DNA of 64,000 nt, taken from contig CANFXW010000013.1 of the NCBI GenBank assembly GCA_947451145.1, positions 1-64,000 of the forward strand, read 5' to 3'. This stretch comes from Sphingomonadaceae bacterium (GTDB lineage: Bacteria > Pseudomonadota > Alphaproteobacteria > Sphingomonadales > Sphingomonadaceae). Positions 41,096-50,656 of this stretch are shown here, piece by piece; the stretch's first letter is position 1, and the number at the start of each line of letters is the position of its first letter. Under the pieces are notes generated by a model. That model worked only from the letters and a program-made list of their open reading frames with translations, made no database searches and was not told where the DNA came from. The position numbers and the translations under genes were made by a program.

Positions 41096-43017
41096 TGTCG
41101 GACATTCAGAACAACGATCCGGTCTACGTCACCGAGAGCCTCATTGCCGAGGATATCGACGCCTATCTCGACCAGCACCAGCACAAGACCATGCTGCGCT
41201 TCATCACCTGCGGGTCGGTGGACGATGGCAAGTCAACACTGATCGGCCGCCTGCTCTACGATTCGAAGATGATTTTCGAAGACCAGCTCGATGCGCTGAC
41301 TGCGGATTCCAAGAAGGTCGGCACGCAGGGGCAGGAAATTGACTTCGCGCTGCTGGTCGATGGTCTCGCCGCCGAACGTGAGCAGGGCATCACCATCGAC
41401 GTCGCCTACCGCTTCTTCAACACCGAAAAGCGCAAGTTCATCGTCGCCGATTGTCCGGGTCACGAGCAGTACACGCGCAACATGATCACCGGCGCTTCGA
41501 CCGCCGATCTTGCCTGTATCCTGATCGATGCGCGCAAGGGCGTGCTGGTCCAGACCCGTCGCCACTCGTATCTGTGCCACCTGATCGGCATCAAGAATAT
41601 CGTGCTGGCCGTCAACAAGATGGATCTGGTCGATTACAGTCAGGAAGTTTTCGACAAGATTGTCGCCGACTACACCGAATTCGCGAAGAGCATCGGCATC
41701 GAGAACTTCACCGCCATGCCGATTTCCGGGTTCAAGGGCGACAACATCATCGCCGCTTCTGACAATACGCCGTGGTACAAGGGCCCGAACCTGATCGAGC
41801 ATCTTGAAACCGTGGAAGTGCTGACGGCGGAGGACCAGTCCAAGCCGTTCCGCATGCCGGTGCAGTGGGTCAACCGCCCGAACCTCGATTTCCGCGGGTT
41901 CTCCGGCCTGATCGCGACCGGCTCGGTAAAACCGGGCGACGCCATTCGTGTGTTGCCATCGGGCAAGACCAGCACAGTTACCAAGGTCGTGACAATGGAT
42001 GGCGAACTCGATTCCGCTGTCGCAGGCCAATCTGTCACCGTCTGCTTTGCCGACGAGATCGACTGCTCGCGCGGCGACGTGATTTCCGTCTCCGACACGC
42101 CGCCGCAGGTCGCTGACCAGTTCGAGAGCACCATCGTTTGGCTCAACGACGATCCGATGCACGTCGGCCGCGCCTATTGGCTGAAGCTGGGCACGCAGAT
42201 GGTTTCGGCAACTGTCCAGCAGCCAAAATATGCAGTCAACGTCAACACGATGGAGCATGTTGCGGTTAAAACGCTTGAGCTCAACGCCATCGGCGTTGCC
42301 CAGCTCTCCACCGACAAGCCGATTGTGTTCGAACCTTATGCGGACAACCGTTCGCTTGGTGGCTTCATCCTGATCGACAAGATCACCAATGCCACCGTCG
42401 CGGCTGGCATGCTGCAGTTCAGCCTGCGCCGCGCCCAGAATGTTCACTGGCAGGCGACCGATATCGACCGCACTGAACATGCGCGGCTGAAGAACCAGAC
42501 GCCGAAGGTGCTGTGGTTCACTGGTCTTTCGGGTTCGGGCAAGTCGACCATCGCCAATGAGGTGGAGAAGAGCCTCAACCTGATGAACCGCCACACCTTC
42601 CTGCTGGATGGTGACAACGTGCGCCATGGTCTGAACAAGGATCTGGGCTTCACCGAGGCGGATCGCATTGAAAACATCCGCCGAGTGGGTGAAGTGGCCA
42701 AGCTGATGGTTGATGCAGGGCTGATTGTCCTCACCGCCTTCATCAGCCCCTATCGCGCCGAGCGCGAGATGGTGCGCAAGCTGATCCCTGAGGGTGAGTT
42801 CATCGAGATCTTCGTTGATACGCCGCTGGAAGTGGCCGAGGCGCGTGACGTCAAGGGACTCTACAAGAAGGCGCGATCGGGCCAGCTGAAGAACTTCACC
42901 GGCATCGACAGCCCCTATGAGCCTCCGCTTAATCCGGAAATCCGCGTCAACACGGTGGAAATGACGGCGCAGGACGCTGCGGCGCACATTATCCGCCAGC
43001 TGATGCCGCTGAAGTAA
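41095..43017 (+). CDS. cysNC: Sulfate adenylyltransferase subunit 1 / APS kinase fusion
   Basis: A 640-residue bifunctional protein. Residues about 1-440 are the GTPase subunit CysN ([20 protein letters not shown]-loop, [12 protein letters not shown] switch, NKMDLVD guanine motif). Residues about 460-640 are APS kinase CysC ([15 protein letters not shown]-loop, [18 protein letters not shown]). Together with CysD it makes APS and then PAPS, the donor for sulfotransferases and the precursor for reductive assimilation. This fused form is common in Alphaproteobacteria. cysQ follows after 11 bases. Confidence 0.97.
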   Translation: MSDIQNNDPVYVTESLIAEDIDAYLDQHQHKTMLRFITCGSVDDGKSTLIGRLLYDSKMIFEDQLDALTADSKKVGTQGQEIDFALLVDGLAAEREQGITIDVAYRFFNTEKRKFIVADCPGHEQYTRNMITGASTADLACILIDARKGVLVQTRRHSYLCHLIGIKNIVLAVNKMDLVDYSQEVFDKIVADYTEFAKSIGIENFTAMPISGFKGDNIIAASDNTPWYKGPNLIEHLETVEVLTAEDQSKPFRMPVQWVNRPNLDFRGFSGLIATGSVKPGDAIRVLPSGKTSTVTKVVTMDGELDSAVAGQSVTVCFADEIDCSRGDVISVSDTPPQVADQFESTIVWLNDDPMHVGRAYWLKLGTQMVSATVQQPKYAVNVNTMEHVAVKTLELNAIGVAQLSTDKPIVFEPYADNRSLGGFILIDKITNATVAAGMLQFSLRRAQNVHWQATDIDRTEHARLKNQTPKVLWFTGLSGSGKSTIANEVEKSLNLMNRHTFLLDGDNVRHGLNKDLGFTEADRIENIRRVGEVAKLMVDAGLIVLTAFISPYRAEREMVRKLIPEGEFIEIFVDTPLEVAEARDVKGLYKKARSGQLKNFTGIDSPYEPPLNPEIRVNTVEMTAQDAAAHIIRQLMPLK

Positions 43018-43028
43018 GGACCGGAACG

Positions 43029-43763
43029 ATGAATGACGTTGAGCTCGCAACACACCTTGCCGAAGTCGCCGGACGCCTGCTGATCGAGGTTCGCACCTCG
43101 GGAATGCTGAGCCTGAAGGCGCTGGGTAAGGCGGGTGACGCCACCGCCAACCAGTTCCTTGTCCACGCGATCAAGGAGCAGCGGCCAGATGACGGTCTTC
43201 TGTCGGAAGAGGAAAAGGACAGTCCCGAACGCCTGACCAAGAGCCGGGTGTGGATTATCGATCCGGTCGATGGCACCCGCGAATATGGCGAAGCGCGCAC
43301 CGACTGGGCGGTTCATATTGGCCTCGCCATTGATGGCGTGCCGGTGATGGGCGCGGTGGGGCTGCCAGGACTGAACAAGGTCCTGCGCACCGACCAGCCG
43401 GTTCCCGTTCCACCAGCGCCGGAAAAGCTGCGCATGGTTGTCAGCCGCACACGACCAGCGCGTGAGGCGACCGAAGTGGCCGAAAGGCTTGGCGCTGAAC
43501 TGGTGCCGATGGGCTCCGCAGGGGCCAAGGCGATGTCGATCATCCTCGGTGATGCCGACATCTATCTGCACTCGGGCGGGCAGTATGAGTGGGATAGCTG
43601 TGCGCCTGTCGCAGTTGCGCTGGCCCATGGTTTGCACTGCTCGCGCATTGACGGCAGCCCGCTGATATACAACAGGGAGGATGTCTACATGCCCGACCTG
43701 CTGATCTGCCGGAAGGAGCATGCCGAGCGCGTGCTGGCCGAGGTCGCCGCGCTCTCCAACTGA
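43029..43763 (+). CDS. cysQ: 3'(2'),5'-bisphosphate nucleotidase
   Basis: Hydrolyses PAP (and PAPS) to AMP (or APS), removing the inhibitory by-product of sulfotransfer. 244 residues of the inositol monophosphatase family; LLSEEEKD and WIIDPVDGTREY are the Mg-binding motifs, and WDSCAPVAVALAHGL is the C-terminal metal motif. Position directly after cysD-cysNC supports CysQ rather than inositol phosphatase. GGA precedes the ATG. Confidence 0.93.
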   Translation: MNDVELATHLAEVAGRLLIEVRTSGMLSLKALGKAGDATANQFLVHAIKEQRPDDGLLSEEEKDSPERLTKSRVWIIDPVDGTREYGEARTDWAVHIGLAIDGVPVMGAVGLPGLNKVLRTDQPVPVPPAPEKLRMVVSRTRPAREATEVAERLGAELVPMGSAGAKAMSIILGDADIYLHSGGQYEWDSCAPVAVALAHGLHCSRIDGSPLIYNREDVYMPDLLICRKEHAERVLAEVAALSN

Positions 43764-43776
43764 GGGAGTTTGACTG

Positions 43777-44457
43777 ATGGCGCGTTCGGTAATTGTTACA
43801 GGTGGGTTCGGCGTTTTGGGGCAGGCCGTGGCACAAGCCTTTGCCGATGCCGGATACAAGGTTGCGCGGATTGATTTTGCGCCAAGCCCGCACACGCCCA
43901 TCGAGGGCGCACTCGACATCGGCGGGGTAGACCTTACCGACCCGATTGCGACTGGTGGAGCGCTGGGCAAGGTACTTGATACCCACGGCGGAGTTGATGT
44001 GCTCGTCAATGTCGCGGGCGGATTCACCTGGGAAACGCTGGAGGGCGGATCGCTTGATTCCTGGGCGCGGATGCAGTCGATGAACCTGATGAGCAATGCC
44101 ACGATTACCAAGCTGGCGCTGCCGCAACTGGTGAAGTCTGGCACTGGTCGCGTGATCAACATCGGTGCAGGTGCGGCTATCAAGGCGGGTATGGGCATGG
44201 GTGCCTATGCCGCAAGCAAGAGCGGCGTCCATCGTTTGACCGAGGCTTTGGCCGAGGAGGTCAGCGCTCAGGGGGTAACGGTCAACGCAGTGCTGCCGAG
44301 CATTATCGACACCCCGACCAATCGCGCCGACATGCCCGACGCGAATTTTTCCGAATGGGTGCAGCCCACGGCGATTGCCGACGTGATCCTGTTTCTGGCT
44401 TCTACCGAAGCGCGGGCGATTACCGGCGCTCTGATCCCGGTAACGCGGGGCGGGTGA
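43777..44457 (+). CDS. SDR family oxidoreductase
   Basis: A 226-residue short SDR: VTGGFGVLGQAVAQAFADAGYKVARIDFA, VNVAGGFTWE, and INIGAGAAIKAGMGMGAYAASK with Ser replaced by Gly-Ala around the usual catalytic Ser position (the motif reads NIGAGAA), while Tyr and Lys are present. The length is short but complete. It is 13 bases after cysQ with GGGAG as ribosome binding site, so probably in the same transcript. The role in sulfur metabolism is unclear; activity may be reduced if the Ser is truly absent. Confidence 0.85.
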   Translation: MARSVIVTGGFGVLGQAVAQAFADAGYKVARIDFAPSPHTPIEGALDIGGVDLTDPIATGGALGKVLDTHGGVDVLVNVAGGFTWETLEGGSLDSWARMQSMNLMSNATITKLALPQLVKSGTGRVINIGAGAAIKAGMGMGAYAASKSGVHRLTEALAEEVSAQGVTVNAVLPSIIDTPTNRADMPDANFSEWVQPTAIADVILFLASTEARAITGALIPVTRGG

Positions 44458-44464
44458 GGGCGCT

Positions 44465-45319
44465 TTAGCCCCTGAACACCACTGTCTTGTCGCCATTCAG
44501 CAGCACCCTGTCCTGCAGGTGCAGGCGAACGGCTTCGGCCAGCACCCGGCGTTCGATATCGCGGCCTTTGCGGACAAGGTCATCGGGCTGGTCGGCGTGG
44601 CTGATCGCCTCGACATCCTGATGTATGATCGGGCCTTCATCGAGATCGGCGGTAACGTAATGCGCAGTCGCGCCGATCATCTTCACACCGCGGGCATGCG
44701 CCTGATGATAGGGCTTGGCACCCTTGAAGCCGGGCAGGAACGAGTGGTGGATGTTGATGCAACGCCCGGTCAGGAAGCGGGCCATATCATCCGATAGTAT
44801 CTGCATATAGCGCGCCAGAACGACCAGTTCGGTGCCGGATTCCTCTACCAGTGCCTTGATCCGGGCCTCTTGATCCGGCTTGGTTTCCTTGGTTACCGGC
44901 AGGTAGTGATAAGGAATATCGCCGATCAGCGAGACGTTAAGCGCCTCGATAGGATGGTTGCCGATCACCCCGACAATCTGCATCGGCAGCTCGCCGATGC
45001 GCGTGCGGTAGAGCAGGTCTCCAAGGCAGTGGTCGAACTTGGAGACCAGCAGCATCACCTTGCGCTGCGCCTGTTTGGTGCGCAGGTCCCAGCTCATGCC
45101 GAACTCGCTGGCTACCGCAGCAAACCCGTTTTTGATCGCAGCCACATCGCCCGCACCGGGATCGAATTCCACCCGCATGAAGAACGAGCCTTGATCCTGA
45201 TCGTTGAACTGCTGGGCCTCCAGAACGTTTCCGCCTTGATCAAACAGATAGCCGGACACCCGCGCGGTAATCCCGGGGCGATCCTTGCAGGACAGGGTGA
45301 GGGTCTGGACCTCTGGCAT
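44465..45319 (-). CDS. purU: Formyltetrahydrofolate deformylase
   Basis: Hydrolyses 10-formyl-tetrahydrofolate to formate and tetrahydrofolate, balancing one-carbon pools. 284 residues: N-terminal ACT domain ([25 protein letters not shown], residues about 6-30) and a C-terminal formyltransferase-type domain with [27 protein letters not shown] and [16 protein letters not shown], including the catalytic Asn-His-Asp. ATG at 45319 follows GGGAG; a TTG six bases earlier is possible. Convergent with the SDR gene, seven bases apart. Confidence 0.96.
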   Translation of the reverse strand: MPEVQTLTLSCKDRPGITARVSGYLFDQGGNVLEAQQFNDQDQGSFFMRVEFDPGAGDVAAIKNGFAAVASEFGMSWDLRTKQAQRKVMLLVSKFDHCLGDLLYRTRIGELPMQIVGVIGNHPIEALNVSLIGDIPYHYLPVTKETKPDQEARIKALVEESGTELVVLARYMQILSDDMARFLTGRCINIHHSFLPGFKGAKPYHQAHARGVKMIGATAHYVTADLDEGPIIHQDVEAISHADQPDDLVRKGRDIERRVLAEAVRLHLQDRVLLNGDKTVVFRG

Positions 45320-45389
45320 CTTCAAAACTCTCCCAGCTTCATATGCGCTGTCGATCGGCGGTGCTGTTCGTCGAGACTCGTCATGGGGT

Positions 45390-45476
45390 CAATCAAAATT
45401 GCGCCATAAGCGCAGGCTAATCCCGTGTATTTTCTGAAGGCGCTTGCAAACTTTGATTGTCATTGCACCAGCAATG
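45390..45476. promoter_or_regulatory. Inverted repeats between purU and the MFS transporter
   Basis: The 193-bp divergent gap holds CAATCAAA (45390-45397) matched by TTTGATTG (45452-45459), and directly after it CATTGC-ACCA-GCAATG (45461-45476). Both are exact inverted repeats. The second lies 36 bases before the transporter start codon and may be an operator; no regulator gene is adjacent. Confidence 0.4.
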
Positions 45477-45512
45477 GTGGTTGATGTGATCAAACAAGGG
45501 GGAGAGGCCAAG

Positions 45513-46826
45513 ATGCCAGAGAGTGATCCGCGCAGCGTGATCGAGAACGGAGCCATGGGCGTACGCCAATGGCTGGCCGTAGGCATTACGATCCTGCTCA
45601 ACGCGCTCGATGGGTTTGACGTGCTCTCAAGCGCCTTTGCCGGGCCTGGGATCAAGCAGGAATGGCACCTTGCGCCCGACGGCCTTGGCGCTGTTCTCTC
45701 GATGGAGTTGATCGGCATGGGGCTGGGGTCGCTGGTGCTCGGATCGATGGCAGACAAGTATGGTCGCCGCCCGACGATTATCCTGTGTCTGATCATGATG
45801 GCGACGGGCATGTTCCTCGCCACAACCGCTACATCGCCCCAGATACTGTCGCTCTATCGCGTGTTCACGGGCCTTGGCATCGGTGGCATGCTGGCGGCGA
45901 CAAATGCGGTGGCCTTTGAGCTCTCGAATCGCAAGCATCGCAGCATGGCACTGTCATTCATGGTGATCGGCTATCCCTTGGGGGCGTTTTTCGGCGGGCT
46001 GATTGCATCGTCGCTACTCAAGACGCATGACTGGCGGATCGTGTTCATGTTTGGCGGCACGATGACAGCACTGATGCTGCCGCTGGTGCTGCTCTTCGTA
46101 CCCGAAACGCCAGCCTGGCTGGCACAGGCCCGCCCTACGGGTGCGCTTCAGCGGATTAATGGGATACTTGGGCGCTTTGGGCTGGCTTCAGTCCAAGAGC
46201 TGGGGGCCCAGTCGCACGCTGAGGCCAAGGCCAGTCTCGCAGACATCTTCAAGCCCGCCTATGCCCGCACTACGCTGGTGCTATCGCTTGGCTATGCGGC
46301 GCATATGCTGACATTTTACTACATTCTCAAAATGGCACCTTCGATCATTTCGGATCCGCAGTTTGCCGGTCAGCACTTTGCCAAGGCACAGGGTGCAGGC
46401 GTGCTTGCCTATGCTAATCTCGGCGGAGCGATTGGCGGGGCCTGCCTTGGCCTGCTGATCGGCAATTTCGGCATCAAGCGCGCGACTTTGGTGGCGCTGG
46501 CACTATCGGTGATCATGGTGGCAAAGTTCGGCCTCGGCGCAAATGACCTCAACGGCTGGACATGGGCCGTGGTGCTGGCTGGCCTGTTCACCAATGCGGC
46601 GGTTGTCGGCTTCTATTCCGCCTTTGCCGCCTCTTACCCAACCCACGTGAAGGCCACCGGCACCGGCTTTGCCCTGTCTGTCGGACGGGGCGGAGCTGCA
46701 CTATCGCCTTATCTTGCAGGACTGTTGTTCGCGAGCCATCAGGGGCTGCTGACGGCGTCGATTGTCATGGCAATGGGATCGCTGGTGGCGCTGGCGCTCT
46801 TCGCGCTCCTGCCCTCGAAGGACTAG
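45513..46826 (+). CDS. MFS transporter, aromatic acid:H+ symporter (PcaK/BenK) type
   Basis: A 437-residue inner-membrane transporter with 12 predicted helices. The first helix has LNALDGFDVLSSAFAGPGI, the DGFD motif of the aromatic acid:H+ symporter family; loop 2-3 reads GSMADKYGRRPTI, the MFS signature. The central loop (about residues 195-235) is short and hydrophilic. ATG at 45513 follows GGGGGAGAGG. Single-gene unit between purU and the cold shock gene. The substrate, probably an aromatic or other carboxylate, is inferred from family only. Confidence 0.88.
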   Translation: MPESDPRSVIENGAMGVRQWLAVGITILLNALDGFDVLSSAFAGPGIKQEWHLAPDGLGAVLSMELIGMGLGSLVLGSMADKYGRRPTIILCLIMMATGMFLATTATSPQILSLYRVFTGLGIGGMLAATNAVAFELSNRKHRSMALSFMVIGYPLGAFFGGLIASSLLKTHDWRIVFMFGGTMTALMLPLVLLFVPETPAWLAQARPTGALQRINGILGRFGLASVQELGAQSHAEAKASLADIFKPAYARTTLVLSLGYAAHMLTFYYILKMAPSIISDPQFAGQHFAKAQGAGVLAYANLGGAIGGACLGLLIGNFGIKRATLVALALSVIMVAKFGLGANDLNGWTWAVVLAGLFTNAAVVGFYSAFAASYPTHVKATGTGFALSVGRGGAALSPYLAGLLFASHQGLLTASIVMAMGSLVALALFALLPSKD

Positions 46827-46993
46827 CCAAGCCAGCAGCCTTGTTAAATCGGGCATTAAGGCCTACATGAGGGGCGCTATCGTCGCCTGCGACGGGACTT
46901 TCGGCCTATCGCCCTACCGTTCCTTTACACGCCACCAGCTCCGCCGGCACTTTGTCTGCGGGTCAAAAGACTGTTTCGTGAAAGGAACTCCCC

Positions 46994-47200
46994 ATGCCAT
47001 CAGGCACCGTAAAATTCTTCAATCCCGACAAAGGCTATGGCTTTATCGCTCCCGATGATGGCGGTGCAGACAGCTTCGTCCACATCAGCGCGGTAGAGCG
47101 TTCGGGCATGTCGACACTAGACAAGGATCAGCGCGTCAATTTCGAAGTTGAAACTGACCGTCGCGGCAAGCTCTCGGCCGTCAACCTTCAGGCCATCTGA
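46994..47200 (+). CDS. Cold shock domain protein
   Basis: A 68-residue single CSD that binds single-stranded RNA/DNA. GTVKFFNPDKGYGFIAPDDGG includes RNP1 (KGYGFI) and SFVHIS is RNP2, with Asp/Val replaced by Ser/Phe relative to the common DVFVH form. AAGGA lies eight bases upstream of the ATG. The 167-base upstream region has no other gene and could carry a leader, but I saw no clear structure. A strong hairpin and a small gene follow. Confidence 0.95.
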   Translation: MPSGTVKFFNPDKGYGFIAPDDGGADSFVHISAVERSGMSTLDKDQRVNFEVETDRRGKLSAVNLQAI

Positions 47201-47210
47201 GTGCTATTCA

Positions 47211-47238
47211 TCCGGGCGGGCAATCGTGCCCGTCCGGA
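47211..47238 (+). terminator. 12-bp hairpin between the cold shock gene and a small gene
   Basis: TCCGGGCGGGCA pairs with TGCCCGTCCGGA (one G-T pair) around ATCG, ten bases after the cold shock stop codon. Only TAATCCTT follows, so it may be a partial terminator or a processing/stability element between co-transcribed genes. Confidence 0.6.
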
Positions 47239-47262
47239 TAATCCTTCCAAGGAGTCATGTGA

Positions 47263-47469
47263 ATGTCTGCGACCAGTGACTTCTATCTGGCCCAAGCGGC
47301 CGAAAATGCCCGCGCTGCAGCGGCAACCCAACTTGAAAACGTTCGTGAACGTTGCTTGCGTTCCGAAACGGCCTGGCTCGCAATGGCAGACCGTCTTTTG
47401 CGCAATGAGGCCGCTCGCGATCAGCAGGCGGCGGACAAGGCTGCACTGCTGGTCGACGCCGAAGACTGA
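47263..47469 (+). CDS. Small helical protein of unknown function
   Basis: A 68-residue Ala-rich protein, predicted almost entirely alpha-helical (SDFYLAQAAENARAAAATQ, LRSETAWLAMADRLLRNEAA). No cysteine pair, signal or membrane segment. AAGGAG lies upstream of the ATG. It follows the cold shock gene after a hairpin, so it may be expressed with it. The family is not recognised; similar small proteins are common as hypothetical genes in sphingomonads. Convergent with the DeoR regulator gene, with two bases between stops. Confidence 0.8.
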   Translation: MSATSDFYLAQAAENARAAAATQLENVRERCLRSETAWLAMADRLLRNEAARDQQAADKAALLVDAED

Positions 47470-47471
47470 AC

Positions 47472-48254
47472 TCAGTTTCCTGCGACTATCAGCCTGACAC
47501 CCGCAGCTTTGATCGCGCCGCGCATGGCCGGGTCGATCCCGGCATCGGTTACCAGAACATCAACCTCATCTAGGCCGCAAACGATGGCACCTGAGGACGA
47601 CTGGAACTTTGAACTGTCGACCAGCAGTATCACCTGCTCGGCGCGGTCGATCAGACGGCGCTCGGCAGCGACGAGAATAACGTCATGCTGCATGACCCCT
47701 TGAGGACCGACAGCCGCTGCCCCCATGAACAGCTTTGGTGCATGAAACTGCGGCATCGAATCCTCGCCAGCGGGCGCAAGGATGATGTTCTGTTCGCGAA
47801 AGATCGTTCCCGAAGGCAGAAGCAAGCGCGTGCCCACCTGTGGCAGTAGCGCGTTCACAATGTGCAGCGAGTTGGTCAGTACCTGACAATCAAGTCCCGC
47901 AAGGTGTGGGCACATCTGCAGGGTGGTACTACCACCGTCGATCATGATCCCTTCGCCCGGCTCGACCAGCGCGGCGGCGGCTAGTCCGATCGCCTCCTTT
48001 GCTGCGAGGTTCTGAGTCACCGCCTGATCGAAGGGCGTGCCACGCAGGTGCAGATGCGCATCCTGCCGTTCTTGTCCTGCCAATTTGGCGCCGCCATGGA
48101 CGCGCAGTAGCTGCCCGCCCGCCTCCAGTCGCGAAAGGTCGCGCCGGATGGTTGCGGGCGATGCATCGAGGCCGGCCTCGAGATCGCGATAGGAAACGAA
48201 ACCGCGCGGCTCCAGCGCCGCAAGGATCATCCGCTCGCGCTCGGTAGCGTGCAT
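47472..48254 (-). CDS. DeoR/GlpR family transcriptional regulator
   Basis: A 260-residue sugar-phosphate-sensing repressor. The N-terminal HTH (ILAALEPRGFVSYRDLEAGLDASPATIRRDLSRLEAGGQLLRVHGGA) is the DeoR signature; the C-terminal DeoRC domain has GEGIMIDGGSTTLQM, the phosphate-binding loop, and ILLVDSSKFQ. Last gene of the minus-strand rhamnose operon (transporter, lactate dehydrogenase, kinase), so it very likely represses the rhamnose genes; the ligand would be a rhamnose-derived phosphate such as rhamnulose-1-phosphate (inference). Confidence 0.92.
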   Translation of the reverse strand: MHATERERMILAALEPRGFVSYRDLEAGLDASPATIRRDLSRLEAGGQLLRVHGGAKLAGQERQDAHLHLRGTPFDQAVTQNLAAKEAIGLAAAALVEPGEGIMIDGGSTTLQMCPHLAGLDCQVLTNSLHIVNALLPQVGTRLLLPSGTIFREQNIILAPAGEDSMPQFHAPKLFMGAAAVGPQGVMQHDVILVAAERRLIDRAEQVILLVDSSKFQSSSGAIVCGLDEVDVLVTDAGIDPAMRGAIKAAGVRLIVAGN

Positions 48255-48257
48255 CGT

Positions 48258-49508
48258 TCAGGTTCTTTCTGCTTCCAGCTGTTCGAGCGACTTGCCCTGG
48301 TTGCTTGGTGCCCACCATAGGCCAATCGCGCCGCTGGCGGCAAGAAATCCGGTCAAAATCCAGGCCAGCAACGAGAAGTTATCCTTGGCCAGTGCCGGCA
48401 CGGCAAGGCTCCAGATGCCGAGCCCTATGCGGACGATGGCAAAGCTTGTCCCTTGCGCGGTGGAACGGATTGCCGTGGGGAACAGCTCGGCGCTCCACAA
48501 CTGGAAGAAGCTTTGCGCGCCAAAGCCACCGGCTATGCCCATGATGACGATATGGATGATGACGATCTCCAGCTTGAAGCCGAAGATCGCGAGCAGGGCC
48601 ATGCCGAAGACATGCATGGCGGCCGATATTCCGAACAAAAGCTTCTGATCCACCTTGTCAGACAGACGCATGAAAATGCCATAGATCGAGATCATGCCAA
48701 TGCCGAAATAGCCGGCGGGAACCAGCGTTTCGGTCCATGCGGGCAGGTGGTTCTGCTGGATCAGGTAGGGCGTGAAGAAGCCGTTGTAGCCCGCCCACAG
48801 GTTCCACAGGCCGTACATGGAGGCGAGGTAGAACAGCGATCCCAGATAGCGTGGCTGGAGAAGCGCCCGCCAATTTGTAGTGGTCGCGCCAGCCTCGCGG
48901 GCGGCCTTCACGTCTTCCCACCGCTCTGACTCGGCCATGCGTGAGCGCAGGAAAGTGAGCGCGAGGGCCAGCACGGCCAGATGGATGAACAACCAGCGCA
49001 CGCCGCTGATGCCGAATGGCTTGAGGAAATAGGCGGCGACCAGAACCGCTACAGGCCCCAGATACCAGAGCATTTGCGCGACGCCCGAATGCGCCCCGCG
49101 CTTCTTGTCAGGCGCGCGTTCGGCGATCAGCGACCACGAGGCGGGAATGTCCGCGCCGACGGCGAGGCCAACCAGAATGTAGCCCAAGATCAGCATCCAC
49201 TTGGCCGAAGCGAAGATCAGGAACAGCATGCCGAACGCGTAAAACAGCATGTCATACTGGTAGATCTTCTTGCGCCCGAACTTGTCACACAGCACCCCGC
49301 CGATCAGCGCGCCGACACCGGCGGAGATGGCATTGGCGCTGAAGGCACCGATCAGGCCGACGAAATTGTCCGACAAGCCGTAAGTCTCTTTCCACATGCC
49401 CAAGGCGACCGAGCCGGAAACGATCGAGCCGGCGTCGATGTAGTTGGCAAGGCCTGCCAGAATGGTATCGCGCCAGCTTTCCTGTTCGCCCGCCGCTGTC
49501 GCTGTCAT
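48258..49508 (-). CDS. MFS transporter, probable L-rhamnose uptake
   Basis: A 416-residue sugar-porter-like MFS protein with 12 predicted helices. [21 protein letters not shown] is the loop 2-3 signature, [17 protein letters not shown] the loop 4-5 motif, and [29 protein letters not shown] lies in helix 10-11. Its ATG overlaps the LldD stop by four bases (ATGA), and the DeoR gene begins three bases after its stop, so all are one operon. The rhamnose substrate is inferred from operon content alone. Confidence 0.88.
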   Translation of the reverse strand: MTATAAGEQESWRDTILAGLANYIDAGSIVSGSVALGMWKETYGLSDNFVGLIGAFSANAISAGVGALIGGVLCDKFGRKKIYQYDMLFYAFGMLFLIFASAKWMLILGYILVGLAVGADIPASWSLIAERAPDKKRGAHSGVAQMLWYLGPVAVLVAAYFLKPFGISGVRWLFIHLAVLALALTFLRSRMAESERWEDVKAAREAGATTTNWRALLQPRYLGSLFYLASMYGLWNLWAGYNGFFTPYLIQQNHLPAWTETLVPAGYFGIGMISIYGIFMRLSDKVDQKLLFGISAAMHVFGMALLAIFGFKLEIVIIHIVIMGIAGGFGAQSFFQLWSAELFPTAIRSTAQGTSFAIVRIGLGIWSLAVPALAKDNFSLLAWILTGFLAASGAIGLWWAPSNQGKSLEQLEAERT

Positions 49509-50656
49509 GCATGGTCTCCCGCAAGTATTGTTCTGTTGATTTCAGCGATATTGGTCACGCCGGTCAGCGCCATGGCTACGCGCATTTCCGCCTCGATCAG
49601 CTTCAGCATTTTCGCCACACCGGCCTCACCCTGCGCAGCGAGAGCATAGGACCAGGCCCGCCCCAGCAGAACGCCCTTGGCGCCAAGCGCGAGCATCCGC
49701 ACAACGTCGAGACCGGAACGCACCCCGCCATCGGCGAGCACGGTGAGCTGGTCGCCCACGGCATCGGCGATCGGCGGCAGCGCCTTGGCAGTCGACAGCA
49801 CGCCATCGAGTTGACGGCCGCCATGGTTGGAAACGACGAGCCCGTCCGCGCCCAGCTTGGCTGCTTCACGCGCGTCTTCGGGATCAAGGATGCCCTTGAT
49901 GATCAGCGGGCCTTTCCATTCCGAACGGATAAAATCGAGATCGCGCCAGGAGATCGACGGATCGAAATTGTCGCGCATCCATTTGAAGAAATCGCCGATG
50001 CCGCTCTTGCCCTTCAGCACCGGCAGGACATTGCCGAGCGCGTGGGGCCGCCCCCATAGGCCGACGTCCCAGGCCCAGTCTGGCCGAAGCAATGCCTGGG
50101 CTACGCGCCACAACGCGCCCTTCAGGTTATCGGCTCCGGCCAGTCCGGTGTGGTGGTCACGATAGCGGCTGCCCGGCACGGCCATGTCGACAGTGAAAAC
50201 CAGCGCCGAACACTGCGCGGCACTGGCCTGAGCCAGCAGGTCCTTCATGAATTCGCGGTCGCGGATCATGTAGAGCTGGAACCAGAATGGCTTGGCGGCG
50301 GCCTTGGCTACTTCGTCCAGCGAACAGGCCGAAACGGTGGAGAGGGTGAAAGGCACTCCCGCCTGTTCAGTCGCGCGCACAGCCTGACATTCGCCGCGGC
50401 GGGCATTGAGACCTGCAAGGCCAATGGGGGCGAGGGCCACAGGCAGGGCCAGCTTCTGCCCGAACAGTTCGGTCGATACGTCGATGTTGGAAACATCACG
50501 CAGCACCCGCTGGCGCAGCGCAATGTCGGCAAGCTCGTCGATGTTTTTGCGCAGGGTAACTTCAGCATAGGAGCCGCCGTCCATATATTCGAACAGAAAG
50601 CGCGGCAGGCGGCGGCGGGCGGCTTCACGGAAGTCGGAAATCTGGGCGATTATCAT
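49505..50656 (-). CDS. lldD: FMN-dependent L-lactate dehydrogenase / alpha-hydroxyacid oxidase
   Basis: Oxidises L-lactate to pyruvate with FMN, passing electrons to quinone in the LldD type. 383 residues: [17 protein letters not shown] opening, [29 protein letters not shown], and the catalytic [10 protein letters not shown] with His and Arg; [26 protein letters not shown] binds FMN phosphate. ATG at 50656 overlaps the kinase stop (ATGA). In the rhamnose locus it completes the conversion of L-lactaldehyde via L-lactate to pyruvate. Substrate specificity within the family is inferred from context. Confidence 0.92.
   Translation of the reverse strand: MIIAQISDFREAARRRLPRFLFEYMDGGSYAEVTLRKNIDELADIALRQRVLRDVSNIDVSTELFGQKLALPVALAPIGLAGLNARRGECQAVRATEQAGVPFTLSTVSACSLDEVAKAAAKPFWFQLYMIRDREFMKDLLAQASAAQCSALVFTVDMAVPGSRYRDHHTGLAGADNLKGALWRVAQALLRPDWAWDVGLWGRPHALGNVLPVLKGKSGIGDFFKWMRDNFDPSISWRDLDFIRSEWKGPLIIKGILDPEDAREAAKLGADGLVVSNHGGRQLDGVLSTAKALPPIADAVGDQLTVLADGGVRSGLDVVRMLALGAKGVLLGRAWSYALAAQGEAGVAKMLKLIEAEMRVAMALTGVTNIAEINRTILAGDHA

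Noticed and set aside
41233..43053. A 606-residue open frame antisense to cysNC
   Set aside because: The same codon-bias artefact: cysNC on the plus strand carries every expected motif, while the antisense frame shows none.
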